Shown here: positions 40,198 to 51,310 of the stretch, in pieces | Layout of the letters: every line of letters begins with the position of its first letter | Position numbering within the stretch: position 1 is the stretch's first letter | DNA from: Closterium sp. NIES-65 | Lineage: Eukaryota; Streptophyta; Zygnematophyceae; Desmidiales; Closteriaceae | Length of the DNA stretch: 64,000 nucleotides | Reading direction: 5' to 3' | NCBI GenBank assembly: GCA_948144175.1 | Contig: CANXME010000553.1 | Location: 372,001-436,000 of the forward strand | Notes under the pieces: model-generated | The model's database searches: none | Seen by the model: the letters and a program-made list of their open reading frames with translations, nothing else | Told to the model about the DNA's origin: nothing | Translations under genes and position numbers: made by a program

Positions 40198-43165
40198 TCA
40201 AGAGGAGAGCAAGTGAGGCAAGACAGCCACAAGACCCAACTGCGTGCAACAACGCTGATGATCACAAGGCGCAAGTGCCTTGGTGAACACATCAGCAGTG
40301 TTGGCCTCAGAGGCCACGTACGCAAGTCGTAGCTCTCCACGCTGCTGTAGCTCACGAGCAAGAAAGTAGCGGAGAGCAATGTGCTTCGTTCTGTGCTCCA
40401 GTCGCTGCTCTCGACACAAGGCCAGCATGGCCTTGTTGTCTACGTACAGGACTGGAGGAGAACGAGGCTGCTCTCCAAGGTCGGTCAGCAGGTAGGTGAG
40501 CCAGCGTAACTCCTGTGCAGCCATAGCCCCAGCGTAGATCTCAGCCTCACAACTGGAGTCGAGAACAGAAGACGAGCGGGTAGCCCGCCACGAGACAGAG
40601 CCGGAACCTAGGCTGAAGGTGTAACCCTGTGACGACCGCTGCGTAGCCTGGTCGTCAGCCCAAGAAGCGTCTGCGTGCCCAGTGAGGACCACTGGACTGC
40701 GCCCTCCAAGCACTAGCCCCATGCCCGACGTACTGCACAAGTAGCGCAACACCCTCTTTGCTGCAGCCATGTGCTCTGGTCGGTGTCTCCCAGGAGCAAC
40801 AAAGCGTGCGAGAATGCTAAGAGGGTATGCGAGGTCAGGTCGTGTGCAGGTCATCAGGTACATGAGGCAGCCAACAAGCTCTGCAAACGGGCCACTCGAC
40901 TCTACGGACTCATCCGAAGGCAGAGCTGAGAGCGAGTGGCGAGTAGGCAGAGGAGTGGCCTGAGGCGAGGAGTACGTGAAGCCGAAGCGCTGAAGGACCT
41001 GCTGCACCATGTGTGACTGAGTCAGGGTAATGGTGCGGCGTGCTCTGTCCCGGGTGATCTGCAAGCCAAGGTAGCTGCGCAGTTCACCCAGGTCAGTGCA
41101 CGTGTGTCTCTTCTGCAGCTCGGACTTCACGTAGGCGAGTCCAGCAGTGTCAGCTGTGGCAAAGACCAAGTCGTCGACGTACACGAGGATGTAGAACGGC
41201 GGCAGAGAGGTGTCGGTGCGAAGAAACAGCGACGGGTCGGCAGTAGAAGGAGCAAACCCAAGTGCCGCGAGCGTAGTCCTCAGTGTGTCGTGCCACTCAC
41301 GTGGCGCCTGGCGGAGACCGTAGACTGGACGCCGGAGACTCCACTGGGTACCAGGAGGGAAAGACCCAGTGAAGCCAGGTGGGCGACGCAGCCAGATCTC
41401 CTCGTGCAGGCTGCCCTGCAAGAAAGCAGTGCTGAAGTCAAGAGAGTGCAGCTCGTAGTCACGGTGAGCAGCAACGTGCAGCAGAACCCGAAGAGTGGTC
41501 ATCTTCGGGGTGGGGGAGAAGGTCTGAAAGTAGTCAACCCCCTGCCGCTGACTGAAGCCACGAGCCACGTAACGCGCCTTGAAGACAGGCGGAGAACCCG
41601 GCGGCCGCTTCACCCTGAAAATCCACATGCCACTGACGATGTTCGCCCCAGGAGGGGGAACAGCGTCAACGTAGGTGCCTGTGGACTTCCAGGAAGCCAT
41701 CTCTGCATCCATAGTTGCCTGCCACTGAGAGGAGTAGGGACCCTCTATCGCCTCCGCGTAAGAGCGCGGAGTCGGGATGTCTGGTGCATCCGGGTCTCCC
41801 TCAGGGGCTAGCAGTACAGACGCGAGACGAGGTGAAGCAGCGGCGAGACACTGGAACTCCTCCTGCCTGTCCTCAAGGACGTCCGTGCCAAGGGCACACT
41901 CACCCCCGACGGACGGAGGACAGGCGGACTCAGACTCAGTGACAAGACGAGCAGCGTAGTCTAGACGACAGCGCGCAGCAAAGTCGACAAGCTCAGTGAC
42001 AAGGGCAGACGCAGCAGACGACTCGAAGGAAGGGTCAGTGACAGCAGTAGCAAGGAGACGCGTGACAGTAGGACTGGCAGCGCGAAGAGAGTCCGACTCA
42101 GGGTCAGCAAGAGCAGGAAGAGAGGAAGCAGGAGGAGAAGGCAAAGGGGCACGCAGAGGAGCAGTGGACGGACGCAGTGACATCCGGTGCGTGCCAGGGA
42201 CAGGAGGAGGACGCTGACGCGAACCACGACCACTAGCGCGCTCAGTACGAACAGGCGACGCAGGACGAGACGCAGGCTCACGACGCTCAGTAAGACCTCC
42301 AGTCGGACCAGCGTACGGAGAAGGAGCAGGCAAAGGGGAGGCAGGCTGTAGCTGTGGCTGTGACCGAACAGGCTGCGGACCCTCTAAGGGAGCAGGAGGA
42401 GGTGCAAGACCAAGAACCTGCTGCAGGAGCGGAACGAAGTACGGTCGGGGCCGCGCGGCGACACCAGAAACAGTAGGAACAGCAGCAGCAGCCCCGTCCG
42501 GAGCACCCACTCCAGCAGCACCTCCAGCAGAACCACCAGAAGCTCCAGAACCTCCAGCAGCAGCACCAGGAACACCGTCAGTCGGACCGCCAACCGCAGG
42601 CTCAGTGCCAACACCCTCAGCAGGACCAGCTCCAGGAGAACTCTCAGACCCAGCAGCTCCAGCACCCACAGTACGAGCACCGCCAGGACGCGTGGCAGCA
42701 GTACCCTCTGCAGCCGAAGAACCACCAGCACCAGCAGCACGCCTCCAGCGCCTGGCAAACCACTCACGCAGCTCCTGTGGGGGGAGTGGCTCTCGGCGAG
42801 ACGAAGCACCCCCAGGCACAGCACCCCCAGGCTCAGCACCCCCAGGCTCAGCACCCCCAGGCACAGCACCCCCAGGCTCAGTACCCCCAGGCTCAGCACC
42901 CCCAGGCTCAGCACCCCCAGGCTCAGCACCCCCAGGCTCAGCACCCCCAGGCACAGCACCCCCAGGCTCGACACCTCCAGGCTCAGCACCCCCAGGCACA
43001 GTACCCCCAGGCCCAGCACCCCCAGACTCCGCACCCTCAGGCTCAGCTCCCGCAGCAGCACCAGAGTCACCAGTGACCTCGACAGGCTCGACCGCGTCTA
43101 CCTGGGACACACCTGAAGGGGCAGGACCCTGAGGGGGGAGGGGGACTACCGGGGGGGGGACCTGG
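40198..43165 (-). CDS. Copia pol part 2: reverse transcriptase and RNase H
   Basis: This part is in the +1 frame relative to the gag-integrase ORF; the useful reading starts about 43165 ([15 protein letters not shown]) and stops at 40198. A Pro/Gly/Ala/Glu spacer with many PGGAE repeats (42790-43030) leads into [50 protein letters not shown] and the catalytic YVDD in [14 protein letters not shown] (about 41170-41195). RNase H follows with [40 protein letters not shown] and [12 protein letters not shown]. This half looks functional. It is the RT that copies element RNA into DNA in the cytoplasmic particle. Confidence 0.93.
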
Positions 43166-45059
43166 TACCAAGAAGAGCGGGGGTGGGGGGAGGGACGGAG
43201 TGCGGTAGGGGAAGAGGCGGTAGTAGGGCACCGACTCGTCGAACGTGACGTCCTGGGAGGACAGAACACGTCGAGAGGTGGGGTGGTAAAACTGCCACCC
43301 AGGGGCGTCGGGGGGGAACCCCAGGAAGACGCAGGGAGAAGCACGAGGGGACAGCTTGTCCGCAGACAGGTCGCGAACAAACGCCCGAGATCCCCAGACC
43401 CGGAACGCCGACGCATCGCCAACCTTCCCCGTCCACAGCAGGGCTGGGGAGGTCTCTGGTCGAGAGACCCTGGGGTGGAGGTTGATCTGGTGCGCAGCGT
43501 ACCTGACCGCAAACGGCCACAGAAAATGGGGAGCAGCCGCATGCATCATGGACGTGCGAGCGACGTCCATGACCATGCCAATGCGGCGCTCAGCAATCCC
43601 ATTCTGCTGTGGTGAGTCCGGAAGCGTGAAGGTCTGACGGATGCCTCGCACACGATAGTAGGCACTCAGGAGGCCAGAGGAGAACTCTCCGCCTCTGTCC
43701 GAGTGCAGACGCAAAACAGGGAAGTCAGAGCCAAAGCTCCTCCGAAGCTGAAGACGAGCTGCGCGGATCCAGTCGATCAACACCTCAGTGACCTCACCCT
43801 TGCTGCGCAAGGGGAAGACTGTGGTGTAACGCGAGTAGTCGTCAACCACCAGCAGGAAGTAGCGCTCCTGACCCTGTCCACGGACGCGGGCTGGGCCCCA
43901 CACGTCCATGTGAAGCGTCTGCAACGGGGCCTCTGTCGGAGGAAACTGGGAGGAGTGAGGGGCAGCACGCTGGCGCCCCTCGACACAGGGGACACAGGCA
44001 GGGCCAGGGCCCGGAGGAAGGGGAGGGAGGGACCGGGGAAGACCAGACACAAGGACCCGCGAGGCCATGCCTCGGAGCCGAAGCAGAGAGGGGTGGCCAA
44101 GGCGGTGGTGCCAGAGTAGGGTCTCGTGAGACAGACGACGACACGAACAGGGGGCAGACTCAGGACCAGACCTGGACGCTGCAGCAAACACCTGACCAGA
44201 CGAAGGGACTCTACCAGACGCAGCACCTGGAGGAGAAGCAGTGGTCAGTGTGTACAGGCTCGACCCTGGCTGACGTGTAAACGTAGCCAGGTGACGACCT
44301 GTATCCGCCTCCGTACAGTGGGTCACCCGCTGACGAGCAGGGGTGAACTGGTGGACACCTGCATCCTGGAGGTCAGCACCACTCACCAAGTTCGTCGAGA
44401 ACGAGGGGAGGTAGAGACCAGTCAGGGTGCCAGAGGGGGCCGCCGGACACGGGAGGACAGTGGAGAAGCGAGACAGGACAGGTCCCCCAGAGGGGTCAGC
44501 CAGGGACACCGCAACCGGCCGACTCAGCGGCGTGAGAGTGGTGCGGTCCCTAAAGAAGGAGCGAGACGCTCCAGAGTCAAGGGTGAAGGTGTGAGAGGCC
44601 GAAGCCGACACAGTACCTGAGAGGGCGGACTCACCAGCACCTGAGAGCACAGACGCACTGGCACCTAGAGCTGCAGCCTCACTAGTACCTGACGCGGCAG
44701 TACCAATGCCCGGGTCGGGCGGGAAACACCGGTAACAGTCATCCTCATCACTACCAGTCACAGCATACATAGCAGAGAGAATAGCATCAAAGTCAAGATC
44801 ATAAATAGCTACTCCAGCCCTAGACAGCTCTCCCCAGCGGGGGATCTCAGCGGCCTCCGGAAACTGCTGACGCCAGGCGTCGGTCAGGCGGCCAAAGCAG
44901 CGACGGGCTGTGTGGGCGCCTCCACACCGCTCCCCCGCACGGTCACCGGTGCGAAGAACGTAGGGGCAGGGACCAAGCGCACCACCGCGCTGACGCTGCA
45001 AGTACCACTCACGGAGCTGCTGAGGGCCGGGGACGGTGCGAGAGCGCTGCTGCTGCTGC

Positions 45060-45094
<35 letters not shown>

Positions 45095-46168
45095 CTGACC
45101 ACCCCCAGAGCTGCTCCGCTGGGACGAGCCACTCCGACCCCCGCCTCCACCGCCACCCCCGCCTCCACCGCCACCCCCGTCTCCACCGCCACCTCCCCCA
45201 CCAGGACCGTCGCTCCCACCGCTCCCACCGCCTCCTCCGCTACCACCTCCGCCGCCACCTCCGCCTCCACCGCCGCCACTAGTACCTCCACTCCCGCCAC
45301 CACCCCCACCGCCACCCCCACTCCCCCCTCCACCCCCACCGCCTCCTCCACCGCCCCCTCGAGCTCCACCCGCCCCCTTGCCCCCCTTGCCCTTGCCAGA
45401 GCGGCGTCTGCCGCTGGGGGCAGACGCCGCGCCGACCGACTCAAAACCAGCGAGGTCGGCCGCAGCGGCAGAGGCGACAGAGGGCAGCAGGGGGGAAGGA
45501 CCACACCCCTCAAAGATGGGGGTGCGAGGGTCACCCCGAGAGGCCCCTACAGCGACAATACTCTTCTCAGCCGCTAGCAGGGACTCCTCAAGGAGGTCGA
45601 CAGTGAGAGTGGTGGGACAGACAGAGAGAAACTGGTCCCTAACGACACGAAGGGACTCAGGGAGACGGGTGACGAGAAAGTAGAGAGTGATGTACATGGG
45701 AGGAGGGTTCGCAGCGCGGAACTCAGCAGGAAGGGCAGCACGGTAGCGGGTGTCACTAGCGCGGAGGTGGGTAACTAGGTCAGCAACAGTGGGAAAGGAA
45801 GCGAGGTCAGGGAAGAGAAACGGTAGCATGAGGCGGCTAAGGGTAGCGGAGGAAGGGGAGGAGTAGCGTGCAAATACAGCGTCGTACAAGGCCTGAGCGG
45901 TCTTGCACTGACTAAAGTGGGCACGCTCAGAGGAAGGGAGGTGGCGACGCACAGCAAGACGTGCAGCAGCATCGCGGGTCGCCCACTTGGAGCGAGCAGC
46001 AGAGTCAGCATCAGCAGGCGGGGCAGGGACAGCGCCAGAGACAAAGTCAAAGAGAGAGACCTCATCTATCGCATCACACAGTAAGTACAGCTGCAGGTCT
46101 TCAATCCAGACGGCAAAGTCAATGGCCCTCCCCTCAGCGTCAAAAGTAAGAACATTGGGGGTGGCCAT
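43067..46168 (-). CDS. Copia gag-protease-integrase
   Basis: I start at the ATG complementary to 46166-46168 ([14 protein letters not shown], good GCCATGG context); the frame is open upstream to 46435 but codes EPPEPPEPP filler. Gag is followed by a Gly-rich linker, a poly-Gln run and an unusual Cys/His cluster ([20 protein letters not shown], then RRC) where a CCHC knuckle is expected. Then come protease [12 protein letters not shown], integrase [15 protein letters not shown] ... [30 protein letters not shown] and [11 protein letters not shown] (the D-D-E residues). The frame ends at 43067 with a meaningless tail, just past a run of nine C (about 43151-43159) where the pol frame must be entered. 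Confidence 0.9.
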
Positions 46169-46479
46169 GGCAGCAGCTGAAAGTCTCACCGGGCTAGGAG
46201 AGTCGGGTAGGACAGCAGCAGGCGGCTCGGGCTGGTGGGGCGGCTCGGGCGGCTCGGGCGGCTCGGGCGGCTCGGGCGGCTCGGGCGGCTCGGCTGCTGC
46301 TGGGCGGCTCGGCTGCTGCTGGGCGGCTCGGCTGCTGCTGGGCGGCTCAGCTGCTGCTGAGCGGCTCGGCTGCTGCTGGGCGGTCCGGCTGCTGCTGGGC
46401 GGCTCGGCTGCAGTGCAGTGGCGGGGCCGGGACAAGGGACGGCAAGGCCGTCAGGGTGCAGCGGCGGGGCCGGGACAGG

Positions 46480-46900
46480 GCAGGTGGCGGGCCAGCAGGT
46501 GAGGCGGCGAGCCGTCAGGTGAGGCGGCGGGGCCGTCAGATCAGGTGGCGGGCCAGCGGGGGAGGCGGCGGGCCGTCAGTGAGGTGGCGGGCCAGCAGGT
46601 CAGGCGGCGGGCCGTCAGGTGAGGTGGCGGGGCCGTCAGGTCAGGTGGCGGGCCAGTAGGTGAGGCGGCGGGCCGTCAGGTGAGGCGGCGGGGCCGTCAG
46701 GTAAGGTGGCGGCGGGCCGTCAGGTGAGGCGGCGGGGCCGTCAGGTAAGGTGGCGGGCCAGCAGGTGAGACGGTGGGCCGTCAGGTGAGGCGGCAGGGCC
46801 GTCTGGTGAGGTGGCGGGCCAGAGGGCGAGGCGGCGGGCCGTCAGGTGAGGCGGCGGCCGTCAGGTAAGGCGGCGGCGGGGCCGACAGAGGTGCAGCGGG
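46480..46900 (-). repeat. GC-rich leader repeat of the copia element
   Basis: Degenerate units of about 35 bp (CAGGTGAGGCGGCGGGCCGT on the plus strand) lie between the 5' LTR and gag, in the place of the untranslated leader. Confidence 0.85.
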
Positions 46901-47180
46901 GGGGGGGGGGCCTGCCGCAGCGACGAAGAGGCCGCGCGGCCGTCTTGAGGGCGGCGCGGCGCGGCAGAGCCGAGAGGGCGGCGCGGCGCGGCTGTAAGGG
47001 CCGCGCGAAGTGGGGCCCGGGCCGCGCGCGCGAAAAAAAAATGAGTCGCGCGCGCGACTCTCGGGGCGCCACAAGGGCAGCGCGACGCGCACTAGGGGGA
47101 GCGCGCCTCGAGGAGAATAGGGCGCGCTCCGGGCAGGAAAAAAAGATCGTGGGTGGGCCCAAAAAAACGGTCCTTAGAAG

Positions 47181-47197
47181 GGACCCGCTCTATACCA
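47181..47197 (-). promoter_or_regulatory. Primer binding site of the copia element
   Basis: The bases directly inside the 5' LTR read TGGTATAGAGCGGGTCC in element sense. The usual plant copia site, complementary to initiator tRNA-Met, is TGGTATCAGAGC; here one base seems to be missing after TGGTAT. Confidence 0.6.
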
Positions 47198-47329
47198 TGT
47201 GAAACTGAATGAACGGGAAAAATGACTATGAAATGAAGTGGGTACAAATAGAAAACCCTAATTGGGTTGTACCCCCTATGGGATACCCCACTATAGCCTA
47301 CAGAAACAAGTAAGCTATATGTTCTGACA
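47198..47329 (-). repeat. 5' LTR of the copia element
   Basis: 132 bp, identical to 39854-39985, flanked on the right by the TCTTG target duplication. Confidence 0.95.
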
Positions 47330-48214
47330 TCTTGATATGTCGACTTCCTTCCTTGCCATAATATGCTATTGATTTGTTCCTCTTATTGAGACTCTTGTCA
47401 AATCCGCCTACAAACTTGCACAAGCATTACGGAACACTATGATCACCCCATACAACACGTAACCTCCTACGTTGTCTACCCGTTGTAGGGTGAATCTCTG
47501 CATGGTACGGTGAGCATGGAACGGGCCCGCATTGGATATGGAGAATAGCCCAAGTATTGCGTATGAGCTCTATTGTAGCTTAGGTCGACAACCATCTCGA
47601 CCACCGTGAATGTCCAAGGTTTCGCAAGAGGATGCTGTGGTGAAATCGGTACTGGGGACCTCCGGTGCATCATTGAGGGAACTTGTGCATAGTGGGCGCG
47701 CGAACACCTCCTGTGCTGCAGCGGGCGGTGAGTCTGCCTCTCCCCAAGTTAGAGACGACTACGACGTCGATAACCTTGTCGACGACAGAGGTGCAAGGAT
47801 GGTGCGCGGAGTGAATCGAGGACCTGACAGAGCCAACATCGTTAGCGTCGGTGGGATGCAGGCGCAAATCCTGTGGTCGGTGGCTACGGGCAGCTCACAA
47901 GGTGACATCGACAGACTTCACCGCTGTACCCGGCGAAGTGGAGACAGGCCGTCGTGGGCATCAAATTCGTCCACCGGACGAGTTGGCAGCATCGCCCTGA
48001 CCTAGAGCTACTTCAATTTTTCGCCGGACGAAACCGCGATGCCTAAGCTCCTTGAAGACCGACATTGCCTGGCAACATGGACAGAATCGATTGATCCGTA
48101 GCGTGAGATTTTGCAACTATAGAAGTTCAGTGACGGCATCGTGGAGAGGCCGGGTGAGGACGACGTCGAAATCCGGGCACAATTTTGCGACATATAACTG
48201 CTGACATGCACGCT
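47330..48214 (+). other. Unassigned segment between the two copia copies
   Basis: I recognise no domain. A frame of 131 codons at 47610-48005 is open but its translation matches no motif I know. The base composition is mixed and no repeat stands out. Confidence 0.4.
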
Positions 48215-49620
48215 CATCTTGTGAGGACGACACTTGCGGCTCTTGGGTTTGCCCCTTCCACTGCTGACCCGTCGCTGTTTCTACGCACCGACACTTCACT
48301 GCCGCTGTTCTACATCCTCGTGTACATCGACGACTTGGTCTTTGCCACTGCTGACACTGAGGCTCTCGCCCTTGTGAAGTCGGAGCTACAGAAGAAACAC
48401 ACGTGCACAGACCTAGGTGAGCTGCGCAGCTACCTTGGCTTGCGGATCACCCAGGACAGAGCACGCTACACCATCACCCTGACTCAGCCATGCATGGTGC
48501 AGCAGGTCCTTCAGCCCTTCGGCTTCACTTGGTCCTCGCCACAGTCCACTCCTCTGGCTACAGGTCACTCGCTCTCAGCTCCACCTTCGGACGAGTCCGT
48601 AGAGCCGAGTGGCCCGTACCCAGAGCTAGTGGGCTGCCCAATGTACGTGATGACCTCCACTCGTCCTGACCTTGTGTACCCTCTTGGCCTTCTTGCACGC
48701 TACGGGGCTCCTGGTAGGCACAGAAAGGTACACATGGATGCTGCGAAGAAGGTACTGCGTTACATGTGCAGTACATCGGGCATGGGGCTCGTGCTTGGAG
48801 GGCGGAGCTCAATTGACCTCACTGGACACTTAGACGCTTCTTGGGTTGACGACCTGGCTACGCAGCGGTCGTCACAGGGCTACACTTTCAACCTTGGCCG
48901 CGGCTCTGTTTCTTGGCGGTCTACCCGCTCGTCTTCTGTTCTCAGCTCCAGTTGTGAGGCCGAGATCTACGTCACAGCCATGGCTGCACAGGAGTTACGC
49001 TGGCTCACCTACCTGCTGACCGACTTGGGAGAGCGACCTCGTTCTCCTCAAGTTCTGTACGTAGACAACAAGGCGACCATTGCCTTGAGTCTGGAGCACA
49101 GAACGAAGCACATCGCTCTGCGTTACTTCCTGGCTCGAGAGTTGCAGCAGCGTGGTCAGCTTCGTTTTGCTCACGTGGCCACTCGGGCCAACATTGCTAA
49201 ATATTTACCAAGGCACTTCCGTCTGGTGATCATAAGCGTTTCTGTACTATATTAGGCCTTGTGCCTGTTTCGTCTCACTTGCTCACTACGTGACTTTGCT
49301 TGCACTCTGCATGCTTGCTCTTGCTAGGTAGTGATTACTGTACTATTGTTGTTGCATATATACCTCTGCATGTGAATTGGCCTTGTGGCCCTTTGCTTGT
49401 GCTCGAGTGTGTGGTGACGTTGTGATCCACCCCGAGCTTGCTTTGCTTTTCTTGACTGGCCTTGTGAACCCTTGTTCTCCCCCACTTTGCCTATGGGGGT
49501 GTGTTTTAGTTCTATGTAGGCTATAGTGGGGTAGCCCGTATGGGGTACAACCCGAAGTTAGGGTTAGTACTTGTACCCACATTTCATTCAATGTAATCAT
49601 TCCTGGTTGCTATCTTGACA
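48215..49620 (+). pseudogene. 5'-truncated copia copy with 3' LTR
   Basis: Plus-strand relative of the complete element, starting abruptly inside RT ([20 protein letters not shown]). It keeps FYILVYIDDLVFAT and most of RNase H (HLDASWVDDLATQRSS, YVDNKATIA). It lost the four residues after that point and shifts frame at the end (NIAKYLPRHF instead of [10 protein letters not shown]). A polypurine tract (CTATGGGGGTG) and a diverged LTR follow at about 49502-49620 (GTAGGCTATAGTGGGGTA shared). All 5' parts are gone, so it is a dead fragment of the same family. Confidence 0.88.
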
Positions 49621-50545
49621 ACTACTAGCCAAAGGTCCAAGTGGTGTTGAAGCCTTGCCGACTAAGCGAAGACGCCCGTTTCTAAGCTTGGTATACGAAG
49701 CGATCGACGACCTTTATATCAACCAACAAGAGCCGCGACTGACCAACCTTAGCATCGGCGAGTATGAGTCAGTGACGGAGTACTGCAACAATTCGCAACA
49801 TGTTTTAGCAGACTTTCGAATGGTCGGCGTCAACTACGCGTTGTTGTCGTACACTACTCACGTCATTGAGGGTCTCCCCTAATAATACAAGCTGTTGCGC
49901 CGGATGGTGAAGCTCCTTTGCATGGTTCATAATTGAAGAGGAGTTAAATTGAGGACTCCTTTGCCTGTGAAGAACCCCCACCTTCTGTACGATTTCCCCA
50001 ACCGCAACGAGTCCGACGAGGAACAGGAAGCTGGCCGCGGAAGGTCCGACGTCGGCCGTCATCCTTATGACAATCATCACCGCAAGGAGAAGCAAACGTC
50101 AAATATGTCGTCGGCGATGGACGCTGGCTCTTTGAGCGGCAATGCCCGCAGCGACGCACTGGCCTCGTGCTCGATGGATGACATCTTGGAGTTGAGCATC
50201 TCTCTGGCGCCGGAGGACGGCGAAGGTTTCCAAGCAGTCCCCACCACCATGCAGGCGAACCCAGGCGTGGTGTTCCGGATAGCGGCTGCCTCCATCACAT
50301 GATGGTAATTCGCGAGGCCTTCGTTGACATGAAGCCGGGAGGCGACGCCAGCCATGTGTATGGCTTCAACGGTGCTATTCAACCAAGACTGTGGCACCGT
50401 TGCGCTGCAAGGGGATGCTAGGAAGCAGATCTACATCTCTAACACGTTTTACATCCCCGGCGTGCAGGCGAATCTCCTATCAGCCGGCCAGCTGATGAAC
50501 GGCGGGGTGAAGCTACAGGACATCGGCAATGGTCTGCATTGTTCC
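49621..50545 (+). pseudogene. Remnant of a second copia family: gag and protease
   Basis: 49656-49882 codes a UBN2-type gag piece (LYINQQEPRLTNLSIGEY, then YCNNSQHVLADFRMVGVNYA ending EGLP). Around 50345-50530 the conserved protease-to-integrase stretch is readable in shifted frames (CGTVALQGDARKQIYISN, then YIPGVQANLLSAGQLM). Stops and shifts interrupt it. The sequence ends at about 50530, where hexosaminidase-derived DNA begins. Confidence 0.75.
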
Positions 50546-51310
50546 CCCCTCCCTTCCCCACACAAAACGCCTCTGGAGGCCCTACGCATGTAATGGAATC
50601 GAACCTCCCTCAATCACACAAGCTCATGCATATGTTCCGTTGCCTACTCACATCCCTCTTTTCCACCCATCCCTCTCTGCTTCTCTCTCCCCACACAGAA
50701 CGGCTCTGGCCCCCCCAGGGTATATGTCAAATTGCATATCTCTCAAGCGCAAAGGCGCGTGCACGTGTTCCTTTGCCTGCTCACATCTCTCATTTTCTAT
50801 GCATCCGTCTCCATCCCGGTCTATCTCTATATCCATGTAGAGTGTCTTTAGGTCCCTAGACATATGTTGATACACAATTCTCTTAAGCCCACGCATGCCT
50901 GCACATTTTCCGCTGCCTGCTCACAAATCGCAGCATTAAGGTAGCTCCGGTGGACACTGCTCGTGCTCTCTCCGAGCTCCCCTTCCCCGGCAACTGCTAC
51001 CGCCAATAAGCACATTAGCGCCATCCGTCTTTGTCCCTACGTTTATCACTCAGGCCCACACGCGCCTGCACATGTTGCACTGCCTACTCACATCTCGCAA
51101 CATAGAGGCAACTCCTGGACAATGCGCATGCCCACTCCGAGGCCCCTCATGTATGGTAGTTGCTATCGCGAATAAACACATTAACACTTTAGGTGACTCG
51201 GAGTGGATTTCGAGCTCTTCAACGATGATCTGAGAATCTCAGACATTGGAACTAAGCCCCCTTCCATGGCAATTGCTGGTGTCATCAATAAGCACGTCAA
51301 CGTTTAAGGT
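50546..51310 (+). pseudogene. Decayed copies of the hexosaminidase last exon
   Basis: At least four partial copies of exon 15 of the hexosaminidase gene: 50549-50660, 50693-50800, about 50884-51009 (ends CAACTGCTACCGCCAATAA, the same stop context as 25766-25784) and 51055-51178 (ends GTTGCTATCGCGAATAA). A fifth trace (GGCAATTGCTGGTGTCATCA) lies at about 51268. Substitutions and indels break the frame, and no upstream exons are present. This is the left edge of the second duplicated block. Confidence 0.88.

Larger units (their letters stand above)
39854..47329 (-). mobile_element. Complete Ty1/copia LTR retrotransposon
   Basis: The element reads on the minus strand. LTRs at 39854-39985 and 47198-47329 are 132 bp each and identical as far as I can read. 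In element sense they start TGTCAGAAC and end TTTCACA. The 5-bp target duplication is TCTTG (39849-39853 and 47330-47334). The order protease-integrase-RT-RNase H makes it copia rather than gypsy. Intact ends and identical LTRs imply a recent insertion. LTRs of 132 bp are near the short end for a 7.5-kb element. Confidence 0.97.

Noticed and set aside
42605-43132. Plus-strand frame with [13 protein letters not shown] repeats
   Set aside because: Antisense to the PGGAEPGG linker of copia pol.
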